DNA of 64,000 nt from Bryobacteraceae bacterium (GCA_041394945.1 JAWKHH010000001.1:1612001-1676000), one strand, 5' to 3'; positions 8,983-17,979 are shown, counted from the stretch's first letter. Notes: generated by a model from the letters alone, not told the origin. Numbers and translations: made by a program.

Positions 8983-10443
8983 TTATCGCGTCGCGCCGGC
9001 CGGCTGCTTCGCGCCAAGCGCCGCCCGGACACCCTTGCCGTACTCCGGATCCACCCGATCGAACAGCGCCAGTTGCCGTTCGACGATCGACTCCGGAACG
9101 CCCGCCATCGCCTCGGCGATATTCGAGAACAGGCGCCCGCGCTGACCGGCGTCGAACAACCGGAACAGGGCGCGAGGCTGGCTGAAATCGTCGTTGCCCT
9201 CGCGGTGGTCGTACCGGGCCGCGTCGCCGGAAATGCGCAGCGGCGGCTCGCCCGCGGCGGCGTCCTGCTTCGGCCCGCCAAAGCTGTTGGGCTCGTAGTA
9301 GGCGTCTGGGTTCCCCGTATCGTTGCGGAAGAATCGCATCGCGCCATCTTTGTGATAGTGGTGCACCGGGCACTTCGGTGCGTTCACCGGCAGCGCCTCA
9401 TAGTGCGTGCCCAACCGGTAGCGATGCGCATCGGCGTAGGAGAACACCCGCGCCTGCAGCATCTTGTCGGGGCTGTAGCCGATGCCCGGCGCCTTGTTCG
9501 ACGGGCTGAACGCCGCCTGCTCCACCTCGGCGAAGTAGTTGTCCGGGTTCCGGTTCAACTCCATGATCCCCACATCGATCATCGGGTAATCGGCGTGCGG
9601 CCAGACCTTGGTGAGATCGAAGGGATTGTACGGCGTTTTCTCCGCGTCCGCCTCCGGCATGATCTGCACCTGCAGCTTCCAGCGCGGGTAGTCGCCTGCG
9701 TCGATCGAACCATAGAGATCTTCCTGGTAGCTTTCGCGCGTGCGGCCGATCACGCGGCCGGCCTCTTCGTTGGTCAGGAACCGGTGGCCCTGCATGGTCT
9801 TGAAGTGGAACTTCACCCAAAACCGCTCGCCCTTGACGTTCCAAAAGCTGTAGGTGTGGCTCCCGTAGCCGTTCATGAAGCGCGGGCTCACCGGGAGGCC
9901 GCGGTCCGACATGAGAATCGTCACCTGGTGGAGGCTCTCCGGACTCAATGACCAGAAGTCCCACATCGCGGTCGGACTGCGGAGGTTCGTCTTGGGATGC
10001 CGCTTCTGCGTGTGGATGAAATCGGGAAACTTCAACGGATCGCGAATGAAGAACACGGGCGTGTTGTTGCCCACGAGGTCCCAGTTGCCTTCCTCGGTGT
10101 AGAACTTGATGGCGAAGCCGCGCACGTCGCGTTCGGCGTCGGCCGCGCCCTGCTCTCCGGCGACCGTCGAAAAACGGATCAGCAGGTCTGTCGTCTTTCC
10201 AGCCGCCGAGAAGATCTTCGCCTTCGTGTAAGCGGAGAGATCATTGGTGATCGTCAGCGTCCCGAAGGCGCCCCAGCCCTTGGCATGAACCACGCGCTCG
10301 GGAATTCGCTCCCGGTTCTGATGGGCCAGTTTCTCGATGAGCTGATAGTCCTCGAGCAGCACCGGACCGCGCGGTCCGGCGGTGAGGGAGTTCTGGTTGT
10401 CGGCGACGGGCGCGCCACCGGTGGTTGTGAGTCTTTCCGGCAT
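8983..10443 (-). CDS. katA: Monofunctional haem catalase
   Basis: 486 aa, the usual length of small-subunit (clade 3) catalases. The distal His is in ERVVHAKGWGAFG (H53) and the catalytic Asn in WDLVGNNTPVFF (N126), 73 residues apart as in bovine liver catalase. The proximal Tyr lies in the RVFSYADAHRYRLG segment. It disproportionates hydrogen peroxide, presumably in the cytoplasm since no signal peptide is seen. I chose the ATG at 10443 because it has a strong GGAAGGAG (10455-10462) upstream; a longer open frame runs back across oxyR but is an antisense shadow. It is transcribed divergently from oxyR through a promoter and operator in the 114-base gap, so peroxide induction is expected. Confidence 0.96.
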   Translation of the reverse strand: MPERLTTTGGAPVADNQNSLTAGPRGPVLLEDYQLIEKLAHQNRERIPERVVHAKGWGAFGTLTITNDLSAYTKAKIFSAAGKTTDLLIRFSTVAGEQGAADAERDVRGFAIKFYTEEGNWDLVGNNTPVFFIRDPLKFPDFIHTQKRHPKTNLRSPTAMWDFWSLSPESLHQVTILMSDRGLPVSPRFMNGYGSHTYSFWNVKGERFWVKFHFKTMQGHRFLTNEEAGRVIGRTRESYQEDLYGSIDAGDYPRWKLQVQIMPEADAEKTPYNPFDLTKVWPHADYPMIDVGIMELNRNPDNYFAEVEQAAFSPSNKAPGIGYSPDKMLQARVFSYADAHRYRLGTHYEALPVNAPKCPVHHYHKDGAMRFFRNDTGNPDAYYEPNSFGGPKQDAAAGEPPLRISGDAARYDHREGNDDFSQPRALFRLFDAGQRGRLFSNIAEAMAGVPESIVERQLALFDRVDPEYGKGVRAALGAKQPAGATR

Positions 10444-10489
10444 GTCTGTATTTGCTCCTTCCTTAACAACGTCTGCAAGTACCATGCCC

Positions 10490-10518
10490 AGAATACGGCT
10501 TGCCGATTCGTCTGTAAA
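10490..10518 (-). promoter_or_regulatory. Sigma70 promoter of katA
   Basis: Reading on the minus strand: TTTACA (-35, plus 10513-10518), a 17-base spacer and TATTCT (-10, plus 10490-10495). The -35 hexamer directly abuts the OxyR-type operator at 10519, the arrangement used for activation by contact with polymerase. Confidence 0.65.
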
Positions 10519-10555
10519 ATCGATTGTTCCGATTGTTATGATCGTAATTGACGAT
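10519..10555. promoter_or_regulatory. OxyR-type tandem operator between katA and oxyR
   Basis: Four half-sites in exact 37-base geometry: ATCG-N7-CGAT (10519-10533), a 7-base gap, then ATCG-N7-CGAT (10541-10555). The known OxyR tetramer site is ATAG-N7-CTAT-N7-ATAG-N7-CTAT, so spacing is identical and one base per half-site differs. It ends one base from the katA -35 box and covers a possible oxyR -10 (TATGAT, 10537-10542). Activation of katA and autorepression of oxyR are inferred. Confidence 0.75.
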
Positions 10556-10557
10556 CC

Positions 10558-11457
10558 ATGAACTTGCAGGAACTCACCTATTTCGTTTCGGTTGCCGACC
10601 ACCTCCATTTCGGCCGGGCCGCCTCCGCCTGCCACGTGGGCCAACCCGCCCTTAGCGCCCAACTGCGCAAACTGGAGCACGAACTGGGGGTGACGCTGTT
10701 CGAACGCACCAACCGGCGCGTAGCGATCACGCCCGCCGGGCGCCAGTTGCTCGAGCATGCCCGCCGCGTAATCGGCGAGGTCGGCCAGCTCGAAGCCGCC
10801 GCCGCGGCGTTCGAGGATCAGCTTTCCGCCCCGCTCAAGCTCGGCGCCATCCCGACCATCGCGCCGTATCTGATGCCTCTCATCCTCGGCCCCCTCGGCG
10901 ACGCCCACCCACGGCTCCGCATCGAGCTGTGGGAGGATATCACCACCAACCTGTTGGACCGTCTCCGCACCCAGAAGCTCGACGCCGCTCTGATCGCCAC
11001 CGAAGTGGACGAGCACGGCCTCACCGCCCTGGCCCTTTTCAACGAGCCGTTCCTCGCCGCGCTCCCCCCCGGCCACCGCCTAGCGCATGACCGTCCGGTG
11101 CGCGAAGCCGATCTCGCCACGGACCTCCTCGTCCTCGCCGACGGGCACTGCCTCGCCGGCCAGGCCCGCGCCGTTTGCGAGGGGCGCGCATCCAACCCGC
11201 GCCAAGCCGACCTCCGCGCGTCGAGCCTTGAAACGCTGGTCAACCTCGTCGCCGCCGGCTATGGCGCCACTCTGATCCCGCAACTGGCCGCCGCGAATCT
11301 CACCGGCCGCGGCGTCATCCTGCGTCCGCTCGCCGGCCGGTCTTTCCGCACCATCCGGCTCGCCAGCAGGGCGACGTTCCCGCGTCCCAAGGCCCTCCAG
11401 GCGGTCGCTCGGACCATCGACTCGAACCGCCCGCGGAACCCCGCCGCGGCCGGCTAG
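10558..11457 (+). CDS. oxyR: Peroxide-sensing LysR-family regulator OxyR
   Basis: 299 aa. An N-terminal winged HTH (about residues 3-62, AASACHVGQPALSAQLRKLE) is followed by a LysR substrate-binding domain starting LKLGAIPTIAPYLMP, the typical OxyR opening. The redox pair is present: GHCLAGQARAVC places C198 and C207 nine residues apart, the same spacing as C199/C208 of E. coli OxyR, with the flanking GHCL conserved. Peroxide oxidation should form the intramolecular disulfide and activate transcription. It is divergent from katA across a matching tandem operator, which is strong context support. The start is ATG 10558, with a very short gap to the operator. Confidence 0.95.
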   Translation: MNLQELTYFVSVADHLHFGRAASACHVGQPALSAQLRKLEHELGVTLFERTNRRVAITPAGRQLLEHARRVIGEVGQLEAAAAAFEDQLSAPLKLGAIPTIAPYLMPLILGPLGDAHPRLRIELWEDITTNLLDRLRTQKLDAALIATEVDEHGLTALALFNEPFLAALPPGHRLAHDRPVREADLATDLLVLADGHCLAGQARAVCEGRASNPRQADLRASSLETLVNLVAAGYGATLIPQLAAANLTGRGVILRPLAGRSFRTIRLASRATFPRPKALQAVARTIDSNRPRNPAAAG

Positions 11458-11475
11458 GAATACAATGGGCCGGTA

Positions 11476-12924
11476 ATGCAACGCCGGACCGCGATCCAGA
11501 TTCTCGGCGCTTCGCCCGCCCTCGCCGCGCAGACGCCCCCCAAGGCCAAGCGATGGAACATCCTGGTGGTCGTATCCGACACCCTCCGCACCGCCTACCT
11601 CGGCCCCTATGGCAACCGAACCATCCGCACCCCGTCGCTCGACCGGTTCGCCGCCCAGAGCATGCTCTTCGACCGCGCCCACCCGGAGGCCCTCCCCACC
11701 ATTCCAACGCGCCGCACACTCCACGGGGGCCGCCGGGTTTTCCCGTTCCACAACTACCAGCCCCAGCCCTGGGACAACGTCTATCTGCCTGGCTGGCAAT
11801 CGCTGGCGCCCGAAGAGGACACAGTGGCCGAAGCGCTCGGACGCACCGGCTACCACTGCGGCTTCTTCTCCGACGTGCCGCACTACTTCGTCCCCGGACG
11901 CAACTTCACCCGCGGCTTTCATCAGTGGGACTACATCCGGGGCAACGCGGAGGACCGATATCGCTCCTCCGCCCTGCTCGACGCCGCCTCCGTCGCCGCC
12001 CGCTACGACTCCGCCCGCGGCGCTCAGCACGCCGCCAATCTCGGCGGCCTGTCTCCGGAAGAAATGGACTTCGCCACCGCGCGCACGTTCACCGCCGCCA
12101 TGCGCTTCCTCGACGACAACCGGCGCAATGAGAAGCCGTTCTACCTCTACGTCGACACCTTTCATCCCCACGAGACCTGGGAAGCGCCGCGCAACTACTA
12201 CGAGCTCTACCGCGACCCCGCGTATCGCGGCAAGACGCATCTTACGGTCCCCTACGGCCCCGTTTCAAAGACGCAGCTCACCCCGGCCGATGTCGCCGAT
12301 ATCAAGGCGCACTACTCGGGCCTCGTCACCATGGTCGACACCTGGTTCGGCCGGCTCATGGCGAAACTCGCCGCGGCAGGGCGCGCCGAAGACACGCTCG
12401 TCATTTTCGTCTCTGACCACGGCACCAACTTCGCCGACAACCTCGAAGGAGCGATCGGCAAGCCGCAGTCTCTGCTCTATCCGGGCACGATGCACATCCC
12501 CCTGATGGTGCGCCACCCGAAGGGCCTGGGCGCGGGTAAGCGGGTTCACAACTTCGCCTACACGGTGGACGTGCCGGCCACGGTATGCGCCGCCGCCGGC
12601 GCCGCCCCGCGCGACGGTCTGCACGGGCACGACCTCCTCGCCGCCCTCGACGGCCGGTTCCCCACGCGCAGCCACGTCACGTGCCGCTACGGCGACTACG
12701 TGTGGTACCGCGACGCGAGCAACTGGTTCTTTTCGCACGTCAACGGCAGCGAAGCGCATCTGTTCGACCTCGAATCGTCCAAGCCCTTCGACGCGCTCAT
12801 CCAGGATCGCGCGCCGGAGCGGGTGGCGGTGGCGCGGAAGAGAATCGTCGAGGATGCGGGCGGCGAGGTGCCGCTTTGGTCCCGCGCTACGCTCGCGGAC
12901 CCAACCACCAAGCGGCTGAAGTAG
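11476..12924 (+). CDS. Exported sulfatase-like hydrolase lacking the formylglycine Cys/Ser
   Basis: 482 aa, alkaline phosphatase superfamily. The N-terminus MQRRTAIQILGASPALAAQ looks like a short twin-arginine signal. The sulfatase fold is shown by NILVVVSDTLRTAYLGPYGN, the nucleophile region, FYLYVDTFHPHETWEAP and the metal-site FVSDHGTNF. In the C/S-x-P-x-R-xx-L-x-G signature the sequence reads TIPTRRTLHGG, so Thr75 occupies the position normally converted to formylglycine. Thr is the nucleophile in nucleotide pyrophosphatase/phosphodiesterase relatives, so phosphoester hydrolysis is possible; loss of activity is the alternative. TACAAT at 11461-11466 lies 9 bases before the ATG, consistent with a short leader. 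Confidence 0.82.
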   Translation: MQRRTAIQILGASPALAAQTPPKAKRWNILVVVSDTLRTAYLGPYGNRTIRTPSLDRFAAQSMLFDRAHPEALPTIPTRRTLHGGRRVFPFHNYQPQPWDNVYLPGWQSLAPEEDTVAEALGRTGYHCGFFSDVPHYFVPGRNFTRGFHQWDYIRGNAEDRYRSSALLDAASVAARYDSARGAQHAANLGGLSPEEMDFATARTFTAAMRFLDDNRRNEKPFYLYVDTFHPHETWEAPRNYYELYRDPAYRGKTHLTVPYGPVSKTQLTPADVADIKAHYSGLVTMVDTWFGRLMAKLAAAGRAEDTLVIFVSDHGTNFADNLEGAIGKPQSLLYPGTMHIPLMVRHPKGLGAGKRVHNFAYTVDVPATVCAAAGAAPRDGLHGHDLLAALDGRFPTRSHVTCRYGDYVWYRDASNWFFSHVNGSEAHLFDLESSKPFDALIQDRAPERVAVARKRIVEDAGGEVPLWSRATLADPTTKRLK

Positions 12925-12975
12925 ACGGGTTGAGCTGAACGGCCTCTGGAATGCGCGTACTGAGGTGGAGGCCGA

Positions 12976-13476
12976 ATGTCCGTCAGACAGCTCTTGCCGA
13001 TCCTCTCAGGTTCCTTGCTGCTGCTCCAGGCGGCGGCGCCAACTCACTCCCCGCCGCCCCTGATAGGCCGTTGGACCAACGGACAGCTCTCGCCGGTCCA
13101 ATATCGGGACGCCTATCACGGATCCAGCCGGCCTCCCTCCGGTGACTACTTCGCCTACGAGTTCCGGCCGGACGGCACCTACTCGTACGTGGGGATGCTC
13201 CAGTTGACTATGAAGAACTGCACCACGCTGGTTTTCACCGAAGAGAACGGCGTCTACGAGGTAGGCGGGCCGGGACAGATCGCGCTTCGTCCGCGCACCA
13301 GTCCATTTCATATGGTCAACAGTTGTTCCCCTGGATCGAATCGCGAAGGCGAGGGCCGGCACTCCAAACGGACTCTCCGGTTCGCCATCAAGGGCGACTC
13401 ACTAACGCTGACCAGCATCACATTCTATGCTGTCTCCACCGGCACGCAGGCATTCGAGCGGGAACGCCGACAGTGA
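12976..13476 (+). CDS. Secreted lipocalin-like hypothetical protein
   Basis: 166 aa. A signal peptide covers about residues 4-22 (LLPILSGSLLLLQAAA). The mature part starts with LIGRWTNGQ and continues with alternating strands (YFAYEFRPDGTYSYVGMLQ), a pattern seen in small beta-barrel lipocalin-like stress proteins. Two Cys (NCTT and NSCS) could form a disulfide. A good GGTGGAGG precedes the ATG. No family is named with certainty. It stands alone between the sulfatase-like and isomerase-like genes on the same strand. Confidence 0.65.
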   Translation: MSVRQLLPILSGSLLLLQAAAPTHSPPPLIGRWTNGQLSPVQYRDAYHGSSRPPSGDYFAYEFRPDGTYSYVGMLQLTMKNCTTLVFTEENGVYEVGGPGQIALRPRTSPFHMVNSCSPGSNREGEGRHSKRTLRFAIKGDSLTLTSITFYAVSTGTQAFERERRQ

Positions 13477-13531
13477 GATGATCGTAACGTTTCGTGGCGT
13501 CCGCACGATACAATTTCGGTAGGACATCCCC

Positions 13532-14410
13532 ATGAACCGCCGGCACTTTTTCTCCCTCGCCACCGCCACCGCAGCGCTCACTCCCGCCGCCTCCGCCGCC
13601 CGGCTTCCCATTCGAAAAGCCGTCCTGATGAGCATGCTTCCCAAGGACATGCCACTCGCCGACAGCTTCAAGATGGCGCGCGAAATCGGCTTCGAACAGA
13701 TCGAATGCCCGCAAATCGACGACCCCGCCCGCGCCGAGGAGATCCGCAAGGCCTCCGACACGAGCGGCCTCAAGATCCACTCGGTGATGAACGGGGATCA
13801 TTGGCGGTACCCGCTTTCCTCGGGCGACAAAGAAGTCGTCGATCGCAGCATGAAGGCGATGCGCACCAGCCTCCACAACGCCAAGCTCTGGGGCGCCGAC
13901 ACGGTTCTGCTCGTCCCCGCCGTGGTAAACCCGGAGACTTCGTACAAGGATGCCTGGACTCGCTCCCAGCGTCAGATCCGGGAACTCATGCCGCTCGCCG
14001 AGGATCTGAAAGTCATCATCGCCGTCGAAGAAGTTTGGAACAAGTTCCTCCTCTCGCCGCTCGAATTCGCCCACTACGTCGACGAATTCAAGAGCCCCTG
14101 GGTGAAGGCCTATTTCGACGTCGGCAACGTCGTCCTCTTCTCCTACCCGCAGGACTGGATCCGCACGCTCGGAAGCCGCATCGTCAAACTCCATTTCAAG
14201 GACTTCAAGTTCCGCCAGGCGCCCGGTTCCGGCAAGCGCGAAGCCGAATTTGTCAATCTCCGCGAAGGCGACATCGACTGGAAAGCCATCCACGCCGCGC
14301 TCGCCGACATCAACTATCGCGGCAGCGCTACCGTTGAGCTGCGCGGCGGCGACCGCGAGTACCTTGCCGACGTCAGCAAACGCTTCGACCAGATTCTGGA
14401 AGGCGTCTAG
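13532..14410 (+). CDS. Exported sugar phosphate isomerase/epimerase-like TIM-barrel protein
   Basis: 292 aa, AP-endonuclease-2/xylose-isomerase-like barrel. The N-terminus MNRRHFFSLATATAALTP is a twin-arginine-like signal. Barrel elements are visible: FEQIECPQI after strand 1, LKIHSVMNGDHWRYPL, WGADTVLLVPAVV, a Glu in IIAVEEVWNKF, an Asp/Asn in KAYFDVGNVV, His in IVKLHFKDFK, and the last Glu in ATVELRGGDREY. These residues match the metal ligands of the family. The substrate is probably a sugar or inositol derivative. A GTAGGA precedes the start, and sppA follows six bases after the stop, so co-transcription is likely. Confidence 0.85.
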   Translation: MNRRHFFSLATATAALTPAASAARLPIRKAVLMSMLPKDMPLADSFKMAREIGFEQIECPQIDDPARAEEIRKASDTSGLKIHSVMNGDHWRYPLSSGDKEVVDRSMKAMRTSLHNAKLWGADTVLLVPAVVNPETSYKDAWTRSQRQIRELMPLAEDLKVIIAVEEVWNKFLLSPLEFAHYVDEFKSPWVKAYFDVGNVVLFSYPQDWIRTLGSRIVKLHFKDFKFRQAPGSGKREAEFVNLREGDIDWKAIHAALADINYRGSATVELRGGDREYLADVSKRFDQILEGV

Positions 14411-14416
14411 CCCCCC

Positions 14417-16189
14417 ATGAAGAAGTTCCTCCTCGGCCTGCTCGCGGGATTCGTGATGGCGGGCATGGCCGCTGTCATCACCTTCTTCGCCGCGGTAAAG
14501 CTGGGCGACCGGAGGCCGAGCGTTCCTTCGAACAGCGCTCTGGTCCTGAAGTTGGAGGGAGCCATCCCGGAGCAATCGCCCGTAGATATCCCGATTCCGA
14601 TGTTCCGCTCCCAGACGCCGATGACGATGGTTGAGCTGTGGTCCATGCTGCGGCGGGCCGAAAGCGACTCGCGGATCAAGGCGCTGATTCTCGAACCGTC
14701 CGGTGTCGGCGCCGGGTGGGGGCAGATGCAGGAAATCCGCGATGCGCTGTTGCGCGTCCGCAAGGCGGGCAAGCCGATCTACGCCTATCTCCGCTACCCC
14801 ACCGCGCGCGAATACTACCTCGCCACGGCCGCCGACAAAATCTATCTCACGAGCGAAGACGTGCTCTACCTCAAGGGTCTTCGCGCTGAAGTCGAGTTCT
14901 ACCGCGAGACGCTCGCCAAGATCGGCGTGAAGATGGAAGTGGAAACCGCCGGCAAGTACAAGGACGCCGCCGATCAGTACTCGCGCGATTCGCTCACGCC
15001 GGAGTCCCGCGAAGTGATCAATTCGCTGCTCGACACCCTCTACGCGCACATCACCGGCGTGATCGCCGAGGGCCGCAAGATGCCGGTGCAGCGCGTAAAG
15101 TCGCTGATCGACGAAGGGCCGTTCCTCGCCACCAAAGCGGCGGCCAGCGGCCTCGTCGACGGGCTCAAGTACGAAGACGAATTCTACGACGGCATCAAGA
15201 AGGATCTGAAGCTCGAGACAATGGACAAGGTTTCGCACCGCCAGTACTACCAGTCGCTCAGCCCGCGTTCCGGCGGCGCCAAGGTTGCCTTCGTCGTCGG
15301 CGAAGGGCCGATCCTGCGCGGGTCGCGCGGCGCGGAAGCCTTTGGCGATGCCGTCGACATTCGTTCGGCGACGTTCTCCCGCATGCTCCGCGACGTCGCC
15401 GAGGATGCAACCATCCGTGGCGTGGTTCTTCGCGTAAACTCACCCGGCGGCGACGCGATCGCCTCGGACGAAATCCTCCGCGAGGTCCGCAATCTCAGCA
15501 AGAAGAAGCCACTCGTGGTTTCGATGGCCGACGTCGCCGCCTCCGGCGGCTACTACATCTCCATGTCGGGCGACCCCGTGCTCGCCTACCCGAACACGTA
15601 CACCGGATCGATTGGCGTCGTGTTCTCGAAGCCCGACCTTGGAGGCCTCTACGAAAAGCTGGGCATCTCGGTGGAAACCATCACCCGCGGCAAGAACGCT
15701 GACCTCGACTCCATGCACAAGCCGATGAGCCCCGCCGCGCGCGCCAAGCTCCGCGAAGGCATCGACCAGACTTACCAGACCTTCCTCGCCCGCGTCGCCG
15801 AAGGCCGCAAGAAAGACAAGGCGGTGATCGAGCCGCTGGCGCAGGGACGGGTATGGTTGGGCTCCCAGGCGCGCGCCAACGGGTTGGTGGACGAACTCGG
15901 CGGGCTTGACCGCGCGTTCGACATGCTGCGCGAGAAAGCCAAGCTCGGCAAGGACGAGCGGCTCGCCATCGTTCCCTACCCCCGCCGCCGCAATATTCTC
16001 GAACAGTTCCTCGGCGGAGAGGATGGCTTCGAGCGCGCCGCCGCCCGCATGCGATTCGCCCGTTGGGCACGCGAGTCCGGCCTGAACATGGTCCTGCGAG
16101 ACTCCTGGAGCGCCGCCCTCGCGAACCCGGAACTGTGGACGACGGGGGCTCCGCTCACCGTGATTCCGTTCGTACTCCGGATTCAGTAA
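14417..16189 (+). CDS. sppA: Signal peptide peptidase SppA, 67K type
   Basis: 590 aa, the full double-domain length of the 67-kDa class. One N-terminal membrane helix (about residues 4-27) anchors the protein with its catalytic domains outside the cytoplasm. The Ser/Lys dyad is intact: Lys182 in ETAGKYKDAADQYSR of the first half and Ser376 in ADVAASGGYY of the second half, with the downstream TGSIGVV. It cleaves remnant signal peptides in the membrane. It follows the isomerase-like gene by six bases. Its last 35 bases overlap the 3' end of the convergent TPR gene. Confidence 0.94.
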   Translation: MKKFLLGLLAGFVMAGMAAVITFFAAVKLGDRRPSVPSNSALVLKLEGAIPEQSPVDIPIPMFRSQTPMTMVELWSMLRRAESDSRIKALILEPSGVGAGWGQMQEIRDALLRVRKAGKPIYAYLRYPTAREYYLATAADKIYLTSEDVLYLKGLRAEVEFYRETLAKIGVKMEVETAGKYKDAADQYSRDSLTPESREVINSLLDTLYAHITGVIAEGRKMPVQRVKSLIDEGPFLATKAAASGLVDGLKYEDEFYDGIKKDLKLETMDKVSHRQYYQSLSPRSGGAKVAFVVGEGPILRGSRGAEAFGDAVDIRSATFSRMLRDVAEDATIRGVVLRVNSPGGDAIASDEILREVRNLSKKKPLVVSMADVAASGGYYISMSGDPVLAYPNTYTGSIGVVFSKPDLGGLYEKLGISVETITRGKNADLDSMHKPMSPAARAKLREGIDQTYQTFLARVAEGRKKDKAVIEPLAQGRVWLGSQARANGLVDELGGLDRAFDMLREKAKLGKDERLAIVPYPRRRNILEQFLGGEDGFERAAARMRFARWARESGLNMVLRDSWSAALANPELWTTGAPLTVIPFVLRIQ

Positions 16190-17282
16190 GCTCGCGCCGA
16201 AGCCGCCGCGCCTCCGACCCCCGATGCGCCGATTCGAGCAGCCGGATCAGGCTGTCTGCGACCTCTCCCCGCACCGGCGTCCGCCCCGCCATCGGCAGCG
16301 CCTCCCGATAGAGCATCTCCGCCCCGCGCACCTTGCCCTGCTGCGCGAACAGGTCGCCCAGGTTCTTCACTCCGCGTGCGACGTCCGGGTGCGCCGAGCC
16401 GTAGTGCTCCCGCCAGATCGCCACCGCGCGGCGCAACAGCGGCTCGGCTTCGGCCAGCCGGCCCGTCGTCCGGTAGACCTGCGCCAGGTTGTTCAGCACA
16501 GTCGCGCGGCGCGGGTGGCTGTCGCCGAGTTCCGTCTCGTAGATCGAAGCGGCGCGCAACAGCAGCGCCTCGGCCTGGCCCGGATCGCCTCCGCGGAATA
16601 ACGCGAGCGCGGTCGTTGCCCTCGCGCCCGCGGCCTCGACGCTCGCGGCGCCGAACGCACCGTCGGCCACGGCAATCGCTTCACGCGCCAACCGGGCCGC
16701 ACCGCCGTACTCGCCCTTGTCCATCGCCACCGCCGCGCGCGTCTGCAGCAAGTGGCAGCGGGACCGCGGATCGGATGGCGATGCGGCTTGCAGCGCGTGT
16801 TCGGCGGTGTCGAGATCCCCACGGAGCCGCGCGATTTCGGCCATATTCTGCTGGATCCTGGCGCGCTGGGACGGCGCAGCAGCCACCGGTTCCAAAATCT
16901 CCATCGCCCGGACAGCCAGCCGCCACGCTTCGTCCAACCGGCCCCGATGCCGCTCCGCGATAGAGAGATTGTTCAGCGTCGCCGCCATCCCAGACACGTC
17001 GTCGCTTCCCCGCCACTCCTTGATCGCCCGAGCGTACGCCTCGGCCGATTCATTCACCGCGCCGCGCGCGAACAACACGGCCCCAAGATCGTTCCAGGCT
17101 CGCGCCCGGCGCGCGTCCGGAGGGGCGAACTGCTCGGCCAGCGATACCGCTCGCTCAAGGCGCCGCTGCGCCACGGCAGTGTCGTTCGCGCGGTAGGCGG
17201 CCTTCCCTGCGTTGTACTCGCGGTCCCAGTCGCCGGAGGCCGCCGTAGTTCCCAGGGCCAGTGCAAGCAAGAAGTTCGTCAT
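16155..17282 (-). CDS. Secreted tetratricopeptide-repeat protein
   Basis: 375 aa. A short N-terminal hydrophobic signal (FLLALALGTTAAS) is followed by a chain of kinesin-light-chain-like TPRs. Repeats with the ALNNLA/NDLGAVL pattern lie at about residues 65, 105, 265 and 305, for example ATVLNNLAQVYRTTGRLAEA and VARGVKNLGDLFAQQGKVRG. TPRs mediate protein-protein contacts; no catalytic motif is seen. The 3' end overlaps sppA tail to tail by 35 bases. No partner can be named. Confidence 0.85.
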   Translation of the reverse strand: MTNFLLALALGTTAASGDWDREYNAGKAAYRANDTAVAQRRLERAVSLAEQFAPPDARRARAWNDLGAVLFARGAVNESAEAYARAIKEWRGSDDVSGMAATLNNLSIAERHRGRLDEAWRLAVRAMEILEPVAAAPSQRARIQQNMAEIARLRGDLDTAEHALQAASPSDPRSRCHLLQTRAAVAMDKGEYGGAARLAREAIAVADGAFGAASVEAAGARATTALALFRGGDPGQAEALLLRAASIYETELGDSHPRRATVLNNLAQVYRTTGRLAEAEPLLRRAVAIWREHYGSAHPDVARGVKNLGDLFAQQGKVRGAEMLYREALPMAGRTPVRGEVADSLIRLLESAHRGSEARRLRRELTESGVRTESR

Positions 17283-17345
17283 GGCCCAGCATGACCCGTC
17301 TCGCCTTCGGCAAGGCAGTGTGATGGAGTAACGAACGCGGGGTGC

Positions 17346-17915
17346 TTACGGTAAGGAAACCCCGGCCAGTCCGAGCGCCTCCGCGTTCGCTCGCATCGCT
17401 TCGATGCAAAACGCGATGTGCTCGTCGAGCCCAACGCCGAGTTCGGACGCGCCGTTGACGATATCGTCGCGGTTTACCGCCCGCGCGAACGCCTTGTCCT
17501 TCATCTTTTTCTTTACCGACGCTACTTCCACCTCGTGAATGGAACGCCCCGGCTTCACGTAGCTGCACGCGGTCAGAAAGCCGGCCAGTTCGTCGCACGC
17601 AAAAAGCGCATGCTCCATCCGCGACTCACGGGGCACATCCGGCAGGTTGGCGTGCGAAAGAATCGCCCTCCGGATCTCGCCCGGCACACCGCGCCCGGCG
17701 AGGATGGGCTCGCCCTTGATCGGGTGGTCCGGCAGCACCGGATGCGCCTCCCAATCGAAGTCGTGCAGCAGGCCCGTGAGGCCCCACGCCGCGGCATCCT
17801 CGCCGAACTTCCGCGCATAGGCGATCATGCAAGTCTCCACCGCCAACCCGTGCCGCCGCAGGCTGTCGGACTGCGTAAACTCGCAAAGCAGTTCCCAAGC
17901 TTGTTCGCGATCCAT
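17346..17915 (-). CDS. HD-domain phosphohydrolase
   Basis: 189 aa, single HD domain. Metal ligands are visible as His22 (LRRHGLAVE), the HD pair His51-Asp52 (TGLLHDFDWE), and a further His in AILSHANLP. The short HDIG-like architecture is typical of small metal-dependent phosphohydrolases acting on nucleotides or related phosphates; the substrate is unknown. No signal peptide is seen, so it is cytoplasmic. It stands 63 bases downstream of the start of the TPR gene on the same strand and is divergent from the tRNA gene. Confidence 0.85.
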   Translation of the reverse strand: MDREQAWELLCEFTQSDSLRRHGLAVETCMIAYARKFGEDAAAWGLTGLLHDFDWEAHPVLPDHPIKGEPILAGRGVPGEIRRAILSHANLPDVPRESRMEHALFACDELAGFLTACSYVKPGRSIHEVEVASVKKKMKDKAFARAVNRDDIVNGASELGVGLDEHIAFCIEAMRANAEALGLAGVSLP

Positions 17916-17935
17916 CTCTTCATGGTAAGGCGGTG

Positions 17936-17941
17936 TATACT
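17936..17941 (+). promoter_or_regulatory. Possible -10 element of the tRNA-Ala gene
   Basis: TATACT lies 38 bases before the mature tRNA 5' end. I could not find a good -35 hexamer at 16-18 bases, so this is tentative. Confidence 0.35.
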
Positions 17942-17979
17942 AGTGTGTGGACCGGGCAATCCGGTCCTGTTTGCCCTAG

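Noticed and set aside
10444..11076. Continuation of the catalase reading frame across oxyR (giving a 697-residue product)
   Set aside because: It lies antisense to oxyR, has no catalase homology, and a strong ribosome site marks the start at 10443.
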